Positions 37,108-45,198 of a DNA stretch of 64,000 nucleotides are shown here, in pieces. The stretch is from positions 3,534,001 through 3,598,000 of the forward strand of contig NZ_CP045121.1 of NCBI RefSeq assembly GCF_011492965.1. Reading direction: 5' to 3'. A model generated the notes under the pieces. The model searched no databases. It was not told the DNA's origin and was given only the letters and a program-made list of their open reading frames with translations. Made by a program: the position numbers and the translations under genes. Positions within the stretch are counted from its first letter, which is position 1. Each line of letters starts with the position of its first letter. The DNA is from Rubrobacter marinus (GTDB lineage: Bacteria > Actinomycetota > Rubrobacteria > Rubrobacterales > Rubrobacteraceae).

Positions 37108-38148
37108 CTACGCTTCTGGCATCACCGCGACCTTGATGCCCTCGCCGCTCGCCGTCTTGTCTATGGCCTCGAGCGCGTCCCGCAGCGGGAACCTGTGCGT
37201 CACCATCTTCTCGACCTCGACCCGACCGGATTCTATGAGGCGCATGGCGGCCTCGTAGTCCGAGCGGCGGGAGTTGGAGGTGCCGGTCAGGACGAGCTCG
37301 TTGTAGTGGATCAGGTTCGCCTCCACCTCGGACCATCCCGCCCCGCGAGCCCGCGAAGATGTTCACGGCTCCCCCTTGCGGGTCATCTTCAGCGCGTCGT
37401 TGACGAGCGCGGGCACCCCGATGCAGATCACGGATACGTCCACGCCCAACCCGTCCGTGTGCTCGGCGACGACGGCCGAAAGGTCCTCGTTCGCGGGGTC
37501 CACCGTCACGCTCGCCCCGAACTCCGACGCGGTCTTCCTGCGGTCCTCCGAGGTCTCGCTGACGATCACGGTCCTCGCCCCGGCGAGCAGGGAGAGCTGG
37601 AGGTGGAACAGGCCTATCGGTCCCGAGCCTATGATGAGCACGGTGTCGTCGAGGCGCGTGCCGGAGCGGCGGTGCCCGTTGACGCAGCAGGAGAGCGGCT
37701 CGGCCAGAGCCAGGGCCTCGGACGGCAGATCCTTCCCGGCGACGAACAGGTTGCCCGCCTCGACGGCGTCCGCGGGGACGCGCACGTACTCGCCGAGGCC
37801 GCCGTCCACGACGTAGCCCACGATCCTGGCGTTGGCGCACATGTTCTCCAGGTCGCGCCGGCAGAAGTAGCACCTGCGGCACGGGATGACCGGGGCCATC
37901 GCCACCGGCGCCCCCACCTCGTAGCCGCGGACGTTCCTGCCCGCTTCGGCGACGTGGCCGGCCATCTCGTGCCCGATGACCACGTTCCGGTCTATGCCCT
38001 TGGTCTTCTCCCCGCGCAGGATGCGCAGGTCAGTCCCGCAGACCGTGTTGGCCCCGACCTTCACCAGGACCTCGTCCGGCCCGATCTCCGGCGTCGGAAC
38101 CTCCGCGACCTCCAGCTCACCGGGACCGCGGAATACGGCGGCTAACAT
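37108..38148 (-). pseudogene. Zn-dependent alcohol/polyol dehydrogenase (MDR family), two frameshifts
   Basis: ATG at 38148 behind GGGGAGG. Catalytic zinc site (CGTDLRI; GHEMAGHVAE) and structural zinc cysteines (CRRCYFCRRDLENMC) are present, with the NAD fold IGSGPIGLFHLQLSLLAGA near 170. After MTRKG the frame breaks at the C run 37371-37375. The next stretch (AVNIFAGS) lies in another frame, and a second slip near 37341-37344 leads to EANLIHYNELVLTGTSNSRRSDYEAA and a stop at 37108. The repaired protein is about 350 residues, like sorbitol or threonine dehydrogenases. Last gene of the leftward arm. Confidence 0.82.
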
Positions 38149-38198
38149 CGCTGCCTCCCCGTCTTCATCGTGTTCTCCTCATGGCGTTTCGCCTCCCC

Positions 38199-39704
38199 CT
38201 AGCCCGTGCGGGGCCACACCGGCGCCAGGGCCTCGGCGATGGCCGTGTACGTCTCGTAGGCCTCCTCCAGCCGCCGGTGACGCTCCGGGTCGGGCTCGTG
38301 GACGCGCAGGATGCGCACCGTCCGCTCCGTGGCCTCGTCGAGCGAGCGGTAGACGCCTGCCCCCACCCCGGCGCACACCGCGGCACCCAGAGCGCCGGCC
38401 TCGTCGGCGTCGGGGATCTCGATGGTCAGGTCGAGGGCGTCCGCGAACATCTGGCTCCACAGCTCGCTCCTCGCCCCTCCGCCGGTGAGGCGGACCCGCG
38501 TGAAGTCGGAGACCGGCCGCAGGGTGTCCACGTGCCACTTGTGGTTGAAGACCGTGCCTTCGAAGAGAGCGCGCAGAACGTGACCTCGCGTGTGCCAGCC
38601 CCTGAGGCCGAAGAAGCCCGCGGTCGCTGCGTCGCCGTAGGGCGAGCCGTACAGGAACGGGTGGTAGAAGACCCGCGACTCTTCCTCGAGCACCTCCTCC
38701 ACCTCTTCGTTGACGAAGGCGAAGGGGGAAGTCCCGCTCTCCTTCGCCTTCTCCACCTCCAGGGGGCTGAGGCGTTGGACGAACCACTCCAGGTTCGTCG
38801 CCGAGGCCGGCGAGGCGCCGAAGTTCGCCCATAGACCCGGGACCACGAAGTTGCGGCACAACCCGGCCTCGTTCAGCACGGGCCTGTCCGAGACCACCCC
38901 GTTGATCGACCAGGTGCCGGCGATCATGGTGAGCTGGCCGGGCTTCGTGCAGCCGACGCCGACGGGGCCGGCGTCTATGTCGTGGGCCCCCGCGACGACC
39001 GGCGTGCCGGCCGCGAGCCCCGTCGCCTCGGCCGCCTCGCGCGTGACCTCGCCGGCCACCCCCGTGCACGCGACCACCGGGGGCAGCTTCCCCTGCAGCT
39101 CTCCCAGGCCGTAGAGGGAGAGCACCTCCGGGGAGTATTCTTGCGTGTTCACGTCGGTGAAGCCGCTGCTCGACTCGGTGGTGTCGGTGGCGTACTCCCC
39201 CGTCAGCTTGAGGCGGAGCCAGTCCTTGACGAAGAGGACCCAACGCGCGCGCTCGAAGCTCTCGGGCTCGTGCTCCTTGAACCAGGCCAGGAGGGTGGCC
39301 GCGAGCGACGAGAACGGCTTCTGGCCGGTGACATCGAGCGCCCGGTCCGCAACGCCCGCCTCCTGCCAGCGCTCGAGGACCGTGTAGGCCCTGGAGTCGA
39401 GCGAGAGGACGCCGGCCCGGACGGGGCGCCCCCCCTCGTCCACGAGGTAGACGCCGTCGCCGTGGCCCGTAACCCCGACGGCCGTGATCTGGCCGCCGTC
39501 GATCCCGGCCTCGTCGAGGGCCTCGCGGATCGCGCCGCAGCACCTCTCCCAGAGGAGGTCCATGTCCTGTTCGACCCAGCGTGGGCGGGGGCTCTCGTGG
39601 ACGTTGTTGACGGCGCCCGAGCCCCTCGGGCGGCCGTCCTCGTCGAAGACGACGGCCTTCGTGACCGTCAGGCCGCTGTCTATCCCGAGCAGGTAGGCAC
39701 TCAT
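38199..39704 (-). CDS. FGGY-family carbohydrate kinase (L-xylulose/erythritol kinase-like)
   Basis: 501 residues; ATG at 39704 overlaps the 2-hydroxyacid dehydrogenase stop (ATGA). GIDSGLTVTKAVVFDEDG at 7-24, GVTGHGDGVYLVDE near 75, DTTESSSGFTDVNT, AGTWSINGV, GLRGWHTRGHVLRALFEGTVFNHKWHV and RLTGGGARSELWSQMFAD resemble LyxK and EryA more than glycerol or xylulose kinases. It would phosphorylate a ketose or tetritol. Together with the MDR dehydrogenase it suggests oxidation of a polyol and phosphorylation of the product. Confidence 0.88.
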   Translation of the reverse strand: MSAYLLGIDSGLTVTKAVVFDEDGRPRGSGAVNNVHESPRPRWVEQDMDLLWERCCGAIREALDEAGIDGGQITAVGVTGHGDGVYLVDEGGRPVRAGVLSLDSRAYTVLERWQEAGVADRALDVTGQKPFSSLAATLLAWFKEHEPESFERARWVLFVKDWLRLKLTGEYATDTTESSSGFTDVNTQEYSPEVLSLYGLGELQGKLPPVVACTGVAGEVTREAAEATGLAAGTPVVAGAHDIDAGPVGVGCTKPGQLTMIAGTWSINGVVSDRPVLNEAGLCRNFVVPGLWANFGASPASATNLEWFVQRLSPLEVEKAKESGTSPFAFVNEEVEEVLEEESRVFYHPFLYGSPYGDAATAGFFGLRGWHTRGHVLRALFEGTVFNHKWHVDTLRPVSDFTRVRLTGGGARSELWSQMFADALDLTIEIPDADEAGALGAAVCAGVGAGVYRSLDEATERTVRILRVHEPDPERHRRLEEAYETYTAIAEALAPVWPRTG

Positions 39705-40753
39705 CGCTTCTGCAGCTCCTCCACGTTGACCGTGTTCCTGGGACGCCCGGTCTCGTCGAGCTCCCGGACGGCCTCGCCCACCATCCGCACGGAGTTCTCC
39801 CAGGCGCTCGAGGTGCTTCCGGCGACGTGCGGGGTCAGGGTCACGTTCTCCAGCTCCAGCCAGGGGCTGCCCTCTTCCAGGGGCTCTTCGTCGTGGACGT
39901 CGAGCCCGGCCCCGGCGATGCGCCCCTCCTTCAACACCTCGAGGAGATCGTCGTAGCGCACCATGCGGCTCCTCGCGGTGTTGATGAAGAACGCCGTCGG
40001 CTTCATCTGCTCGAAGTGCTCCCTGCCGATAAAGCGGCTCGTCTCGCCGCTCAAGCGGGCGTGGAGGCTCACGAAGTTCCCCTCGCGGAAGATGGTGTCC
40101 AAGTCGTCCACCTTCTCGCCGCCGTGGGACGAGATGGTCTCCCCTTCGACGTACGGGTCGTAGACCAGGAGCGTCACGCCGAAGCCGGAGAGGCGGGACG
40201 CGAGCTGGCGGGCGACCTGGCCGAAGCCGATCAGGCCGACCGTGCGGCCGGAGAGGTCGTAGGGCTCCTGCGGGAACTCCTTGGGCCACCGGCCCGCCCG
40301 GATGCCGCGGTCCGACCGGGCGATGCTGCGCGTCTCGGCGAGCATCAGGCCCAACGTCTGCTCGGCGACCGACGAGGCGTTCCGGCCCTGGAGGTTGACG
40401 ACCGCGATGCCGCGCGCGGAGGCGGCCTCAACGTTCACGTTCTCGAAGCCCGCGCGCGCCACGATCACGGCCTTCAAGTTCGGACCGGCGTCGAGGACCG
40501 CCTCCGAGACCGGTGCGAAGTGCACCACGAGCGCCTCGGCCTCTCCCAGGGCTTCGACGACCTCTTCCGGCGCCGGCACGGCCTCCGGGCCCTCCTGCTC
40601 CATAAGCTGCTGCAGGTGGTGCTGGTCCTCGGCCGTCTCCCCGGCCCAGGAGACCTCGCGGAGAGGCCCGAAGTCCTCCCCCATCTCCTTCTCGATGGCC
40701 TCCCTGAACCGCGCCGAGGAGAGGAACAGGTCGCCCACGCAGAGCACGTCCAT
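39701..40753 (-). CDS. D-isomer-specific 2-hydroxyacid dehydrogenase
   Basis: 350 residues, ATG at 40753, four bases after the aldolase stop. The NAD domain begins at GRTVGLIGFGQVARQLASRL near 170. The catalytic triad is seen in ARAGFENVNVEA (conserved Arg region here replaced around ARAG), LHARLSGETSRFI with Arg, DVHDEEPLEEGS with Glu, and TPHVAGSTSSAWE with His. It probably oxidises a sugar acid or phosphorylated hydroxyacid with NAD. Tight packing with an aldolase and two FGGY kinases makes it part of the same pathway. Confidence 0.87.
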   Translation of the reverse strand: MDVLCVGDLFLSSARFREAIEKEMGEDFGPLREVSWAGETAEDQHHLQQLMEQEGPEAVPAPEEVVEALGEAEALVVHFAPVSEAVLDAGPNLKAVIVARAGFENVNVEAASARGIAVVNLQGRNASSVAEQTLGLMLAETRSIARSDRGIRAGRWPKEFPQEPYDLSGRTVGLIGFGQVARQLASRLSGFGVTLLVYDPYVEGETISSHGGEKVDDLDTIFREGNFVSLHARLSGETSRFIGREHFEQMKPTAFFINTARSRMVRYDDLLEVLKEGRIAGAGLDVHDEEPLEEGSPWLELENVTLTPHVAGSTSSAWENSVRMVGEAVRELDETGRPRNTVNVEELQKR

Positions 40754-40757
40754 CCCG

Positions 40758-41549
40758 CTACCTCCCCACGGGGGCGCCGTGCACGGCCTCGCGCAGGCGG
40801 GCGGACATCTTCGAGGGGTCGTCGGCCTGCCAGACGTTGCGCCCGAAGACGATGCCCCTGGCGCCCGCCCCCACGGCGTCCCTGGCCGCCTCGATGGCCT
40901 CCTCGGGGCCGCTCCTCGAGCCGCCCAGGGTGAGGACCGGGACCGGGCAGCCCTCGATCACCCCGGCCATCGTCTCGGGGTCGCCGGTGTACTCGGTCTT
41001 GATCAAGTCGGCCCCGAGCTCGGCGGCCATCCGGCACACGTAGGCGAGAAGGTCCGGGTCGCGCCTGTCGGCGGCGCGCGAGCCCCACAGCACGGACTCG
41101 ACGATAAGGGGTATGCCGGCCCGGTGCGCCTCGCGGGCGGTGTCGCCGATCGCGCGCACGTTGTCCGCGAACACGTCGCCGTCCTCCGGACCGAAGACGA
41201 GGTACATCACCATCGCCTCCGCCCCCAGGGCCAGGGCGTCCCGCGGGGTACAAACCACCCTGTGACGGTCGCCGAGGTACTTGACGCGCTCGTCCATGTG
41301 GATAAAGTCCGCGCGCACGATCGGCAGCGGCGCCCCGCGGAACGCGAACAGGTGGGCGGACCTCTCGAGCAAGCCCGGCGAGATCAGGACGCCGTCCGGC
41401 TCGCCCGCTACCACGTTCTCGACGATCTTCATCGGCCGCCCGGCCTCCGGCGGGACCCTCAGGCTGAGCCCGTGATCGAAGGCCACGATAAACGAACGCC
41501 CGCTCTCGCGGTCGAATAACCGCTCGGCCCTAAGCTCTGCTCCAACCAA
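40758..41549 (-). CDS. Class I aldolase of the DeoC/FbaB/LsrF superfamily
   Basis: 263 residues from a TTG at 41549 behind GAGAAGGAGAAGG; no better start exists. SFIVAFDHGL near 19-28 and the Schiff-base lysine near K184 in GADLIKTEYTGD are diagnostic, followed by VLTLGG and the phosphate loop GARGIVFGRNVWQ. LsrF, fructose-bisphosphate aldolase class I of archaeal type and AroA' enzymes all share this pattern. Because an LsrK-like kinase lies on the facing arm, a thiolase/aldolase step on a phosphorylated short sugar is likely (inference). Confidence 0.87.
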   Translation of the reverse strand: MVGAELRAERLFDRESGRSFIVAFDHGLSLRVPPEAGRPMKIVENVVAGEPDGVLISPGLLERSAHLFAFRGAPLPIVRADFIHMDERVKYLGDRHRVVCTPRDALALGAEAMVMYLVFGPEDGDVFADNVRAIGDTAREAHRAGIPLIVESVLWGSRAADRRDPDLLAYVCRMAAELGADLIKTEYTGDPETMAGVIEGCPVPVLTLGGSRSGPEEAIEAARDAVGAGARGIVFGRNVWQADDPSKMSARLREAVHGAPVGR

Positions 41550-41626
41550 AACCTTCTCCTTCTCTCCGTCCGTACAACATCGAATGCTTATCGGTCGGGG
41601 CCGCGGAGTACGGCCCCGACCACCCT

Positions 41627-43201
41627 CTACACCCCCGCCGCGGCCGCGGCACCGCCGCTGGCAACGTGGCGCACCGTCTTGTGCATCGACTCGCGCATCT
41701 GGGGATAAGTCTCGACGTAGCGGTCCACGTAGAACTGGTACTCCTCGTGGCGCGCCGCGTCCGGCTCGATGGTGCGCTCGGTATGCACCATGTTCCGGGC
41801 GGCGGTCTGCACGTCCGGATACACCCCCGCCCCGACCGCGGCCAGCATCGCCGAGCCGAGGACCGGGCCCTCGCTCTCGCGCGTAAAGGAGACCGGGACG
41901 TTGGAGACGTCGGCGTGCATCTGCATCCACAGCTCGCTCTTCGTCGGCCCGCCCGCGACGACGGCCTCCCCCGGCTCGAACCCGTTCTCGCGCATGGTGC
42001 GGAAGATGTGCTCGGTGCCGTAGCAGATGCCCTCGAGGATCGCGCGGAACACGTGCCCAGGACCGTGGCCCAGGGAGAGGCCCCAGATCATGCCTCGCGC
42101 CAACGGGTCGGTGTACGGCGTCCTGTTCCCCTGGAAGTAGTCCACGACCACGAGCCCTTCGGAGCCCACCGGCACCCCCTGCGCCATCTCGTTCAAGACC
42201 ACGTAGGGGTCCACTCCGCGCCTCTTCGCCTCGGCCGCCGCCTCGCCCGCGAAGCCGTTCTTGAACCAGGCGACGATCGAGCCGGTCGAGACCTGCCCGC
42301 CCTCGACGGTGTACTGGCCCGGAACCTGAGCGTGGCTGTACGACCCGAAGAAGCCCTGGCCGTAGTGGGGCTCGGCGGCCTGCCCGATCATGACGTGCGA
42401 GGAGCCGGTGATGAGCGCCATCTTCCCGGGGTCGACCACCCCGAGGCCCAGGGCGCCCACGAACGCGTCCACGCCACCTTGAGCCACGGGGGTGTCGGGC
42501 TTGAGGCCCATCTCCTCGGCCACCTCCCGCCTCAAGCCTCCGACCACGGTGCCCATGTCGAGCACGGGCTCGGGGAACTTCTCCAGCACGTCCCCGAGGC
42601 CCACCGCCTCGTAGAGGCTCTCCGGCCAGCCGCCCGCGTCGCGGTCGTAGTACCAGCGGATGGACGTGTTGTTGATCGAAGCCGTCCACTCGCCGGTGAG
42701 CTTGTGGATCATCCAGTCGGTGTACTCGCAGACGTGCTTCGCGCCGTCGTAGGTCTCCCGCTCGTTCTCCTTCAACCACAGGGCCTTCGAGGGCATCCAC
42801 TCGGCGGAGACGGCGCCGTAGCCGTTGTACTTGAGCGCCGGGTCGCCGGTCTCGCGGATGCGCTGGGCCTGGTCGGAGGCGCGCACGTCCATCCACAGGA
42901 GCGCCGGGCGCATGTGACGATCCCGCTCGTCCATCGCGACCACGGTGCAGCTCGTGCTGTCCATGGAGATACCCGCGATCTCCTCCGCCGAGACGCCGCT
43001 CTTCTCCATCGCGCCCTTCACCGCTTGCACGAGGCACGGCCACCACTCGTCCGGGTCCTGCTCGGCCCAGCCCGGACGCGGGAAGCGCGTCCCGTACTCG
43101 ACGCCGTGGAAGGCCAGCGCCGTGCCCTCGCGGTCGAAGATTCCGACCCTCACGCTCCCCGTCCCGCCGTCTATCCCGATAAGGTACGGGCCCTCAGCCA
43201 T
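41627..43201 (-). CDS. FGGY-family pentulose kinase (ribulokinase-like)
   Basis: 524 residues, ATG at 43201 behind AAAGGAG. GIDGGTGSVRVGIFDREG at 9-26, PRPGWAEQDPDEWW, ISMDSTSCTVVAMDE near 80, MDVRASDQAQRI, NNTSIRWYYDRDAGGWP and DYFQGNRTPYTDPLARG place it in the FGGY ribulokinase branch that acts on D-ribulose or related pentuloses. First intact gene of the leftward arm, yet its promoter lies more than 400 bp upstream beyond a broken membrane-protein gene. Confidence 0.88.
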   Translation of the reverse strand: MAEGPYLIGIDGGTGSVRVGIFDREGTALAFHGVEYGTRFPRPGWAEQDPDEWWPCLVQAVKGAMEKSGVSAEEIAGISMDSTSCTVVAMDERDRHMRPALLWMDVRASDQAQRIRETGDPALKYNGYGAVSAEWMPSKALWLKENERETYDGAKHVCEYTDWMIHKLTGEWTASINNTSIRWYYDRDAGGWPESLYEAVGLGDVLEKFPEPVLDMGTVVGGLRREVAEEMGLKPDTPVAQGGVDAFVGALGLGVVDPGKMALITGSSHVMIGQAAEPHYGQGFFGSYSHAQVPGQYTVEGGQVSTGSIVAWFKNGFAGEAAAEAKRRGVDPYVVLNEMAQGVPVGSEGLVVVDYFQGNRTPYTDPLARGMIWGLSLGHGPGHVFRAILEGICYGTEHIFRTMRENGFEPGEAVVAGGPTKSELWMQMHADVSNVPVSFTRESEGPVLGSAMLAAVGAGVYPDVQTAARNMVHTERTIEPDAARHEEYQFYVDRYVETYPQMRESMHKTVRHVASGGAAAAAGV

Positions 43202-43259
43202 CTCTGCTCCTTTCCCCCGCCGCCGAAGCGGCCACGACCGTGCTACGACCTTGCCCGCC

Positions 43260-43538
43260 TTCGACAACCCCACCGCTCGGCCTCCGCCCGCCGGTGTCCC
43301 CCATCTTCGTTCGACCCGGAAGCCCTACACCCCCGCGCCGCGAACGCCGCCCCATCCGTGAACGGGATACGCGGCCCGAAGACCGTTCCGAAGGCAACGC
43401 TGGTCGAGAAGTCGAAGCCTCCGCCGGCCAGTCTATCGGCCGCTCCACCAGCACCTCGAAGCCGGCGAAGACCAGAGCCGGCTTTCCACCTATCGCCGCG
43501 CCCAACGCCCCGCCCGCGAACGCCGCAAAGAGCAACAC
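43260..43538 (-). pseudogene. Fragment of a hydrophobic (probable transport) protein in the leader of the leftward arm
   Basis: From a GTG near 43538, one frame reads LLFAAFAGGALGAAIGGKPALVFAGFEVLV. A second frame then continues FSTSVAFGTVFGPRIPFTDGAAFAA before becoming unstructured. Together they look like the first three or so helices of a small-residue-rich membrane protein, truncated and frameshifted. AGGGGAGG lies upstream. It fills the gap between promoter copy B and the first kinase, so it may once have been the arm's first gene, possibly the permease the locus now lacks. Function is not recognised with confidence. Confidence 0.4.
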
Positions 43539-43615
43539 CAGCCGGACTCCACCGCGAACCTCCCCTTTCCCATTCTCCCCGGTCTTCCGTCCGAACAGCG
43601 CAGGACCTAGATAGT

Positions 43616-43658
43616 ATCCCTTGTGCGGAACGATACGCAGCAAAACACGCACAGTCAA
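43616..43658 (-). promoter_or_regulatory. Promoter of the leftward arm (copy B of the duplicated promoter/operator)
   Basis: On the minus strand TTGACT (43658-43653) and TATCGT (43635-43630) are 17 bp apart, followed by the same CGCACAAGGGAT downstream block as copy A at 26307-26349. The GTGCG and CGCAC half-sites are conserved at identical spacing. The nearest intact start is at 43201. Confidence 0.72.
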
Positions 43659-43869
43659 GGCGAATTGCGCAAATGTGAGTATTAATGCGTAAATACGTGC
43701 GGGTACAAGAGCGCGTACGTCGCTCTCGGGGACTTTCGGCGGCCCCGCCCCTTGTTGCCAAAATCCCGACAACACCTCGAAGCCCTTGCTGGCCACCCAC
43801 CGCGCTACCTCGGTTTTTAACGGCTTTCGTCCTTAGAGCTGCGTTAGATCGTGGTCAAGAAGGGGGCTC

Positions 43870-44475
43870 CTAGCCGTCGAGCCACGCCCTCAGGTGCCCG
43901 CGCACCGCCCGCTCCGCCAGGCGCTCGGCCTCCCCCTCGCCGCCGGGGAGCCGGCCGGCCATCGCCAGGGCGACCAGGCCGTGCAGCGTGCCCCACGCGA
44001 TCGTCACCTTCTCCCACACGCCTTCCTCCTCCTTCCCGTACTTCGCGAGCGCCTCCGCGAGCGTCCCCGCCATCGCTTCGGCTATCTTCTCCCCCTCCTT
44101 CCTCAGCTCGGCTACGGGGAACGACACCCCCCCGAGGCCGTACATGGCCTGATAGAGGTCCGGGGCCTCGAACGCGAAGCGGCACCAGGCGCGCGACATC
44201 TCGAGCAGGGCCTGCTCCGGGTCGTCGGAGGAGGCGCGGGCCTTCTCGATGGCCCCCAGCTGCCCGGCGTAGCCCGTCCGCACGAGCTCGAGCAGCAAGT
44301 CCTCCTTCGAGTCGAAGTGCTCGTAGACGACGGGCGGGCTGTACTCGACCAGGGCGGCGATCTTGCGGATCGTGACCGCCGGCCACCCCTCCGCCCGGGC
44401 GATCTCGCGCGCGGCGGCGAGGATGCCGTCTCTGAGCTGCCGCCTCTGCCTCCGCCTGCGCTCCTCGATGCCCAA
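43870..44475 (-). CDS. TetR-family transcriptional regulator
   Basis: 201 residues from a TTG at 44475 directly after GGAGGTGGGG; an upstream ATG at 44514 lies inside the likely operator and has no ribosome site. HTH at about 10-55 (DGILAAAREIARAEGWPAVTIRKIAALVEYSPPVVYEHFDSKEDLLLELV pattern) and a TetR_C helical domain (FEAPDLYQAMYGLGG, VTIAWGTLHGLVALAMAGR). Monocistronic, with a palindrome at its own start region. It is not clearly tied to the ABC transporter 0.7 kb away. Confidence 0.9.
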   Translation of the reverse strand: MGIEERRRRQRRQLRDGILAAAREIARAEGWPAVTIRKIAALVEYSPPVVYEHFDSKEDLLLELVRTGYAGQLGAIEKARASSDDPEQALLEMSRAWCRFAFEAPDLYQAMYGLGGVSFPVAELRKEGEKIAEAMAGTLAEALAKYGKEEEGVWEKVTIAWGTLHGLVALAMAGRLPGGEGEAERLAERAVRGHLRAWLDG

Positions 44476-44505
44476 GGCCCCACCTCCTTCTGTCGTTGAT
44501 CGAAA

Positions 44506-44518
44506 AACTAACATAGTT
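44506..44518. promoter_or_regulatory. Palindromic candidate TetR operator
   Basis: AACTA-ACA-TAGTT is a perfect inverted repeat located 31 bp upstream of the TTG start of the TetR gene, where an autoregulatory operator is expected. Confidence 0.5.
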
Positions 44519-45133
44519 AAGGAGCGCCGTCAAGCCTCCGAGCGCGCGGCGGTGGTCGCCATGAGGGACCCGGCCTGACGGACGCGGGCCCGGTGCAGCC
44601 ACCGCGGCGGGTCCACGTAACCGTTTCCTGGACCTCCGAGACCACGGCGTAACGTCGGCGTTCTCGCTTACGACCGGACGACCGTTCTCGTCCTTGGATG
44701 TACCGACGCCCCCTTGAGCTCCGGGTCCCGTGATCGGTGTCTTCGCTCCGCCTCCGACTCGAAAACCGCCTCCTCCCGGATCGGTCACCGTATCGGCGTG
44801 GAGTGCTGTCCGGTGACTCCGATCCCCGTGGACGGGAGTGGGTGGGCTCGCTGCCGTATCGCCCTCGTCGTCGCCGGCCGGGCAAACTTCGCCAACCACT
44901 CCCTCACCCCAACTCCAATCCCCGCCGGCGCGTGCGCCCGGCGTGGTAGGTCCGCCGGGATCGGTGAGGTTCGCCGGGTTCCTGAAGACGAAAGCCTGCA
45001 CGCCCTCCCGAGGAACTCGTCGAAGGGGAACGGCCGGTCTCCGGCGGAGCGTTGGCCGCTCCCGAGGTAAGCTCGTACCTCGGCTTCCGAGTCGTGACCT
45101 CGAGATAACGCGAAGCTCCGACGATGCTTTTTG
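44519..45133. other. 615-bp stretch with no recognisable gene
   Basis: Frames are open on both strands, as expected at this GC content, but the translations are low-complexity (Arg/Gly/Pro/Ser rich) and carry no motif that I recognise. It may be decayed sequence. The right end leads into the ABC-transporter promoter. Confidence 0.45.
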
Positions 45134-45162
45134 TTGACCCGGACAGGAGATTCGGCTACCGT
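45134..45162 (+). promoter_or_regulatory. Promoter of the sugar ABC-transporter operon
   Basis: TTGACC (45134-45139), exactly 17 bp, TACCGT (45157-45162). The binding-protein ATG follows 36 bp downstream. Same architecture as the hydantoin and carbohydrate promoters of this window. Confidence 0.65.
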
Positions 45163-45198
45163 ACGCCGACTTGTCTTGCGGAGGGTTAGGGGGCGGAG

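Noticed and set aside
38199..43201. Classification of the kinases as xylulokinases feeding the pentose phosphate pathway
   Set aside because: No xylose isomerase or xylulokinase-specific features; the internal motifs fit LyxK/EryA-like and ribulokinase-like branches better.
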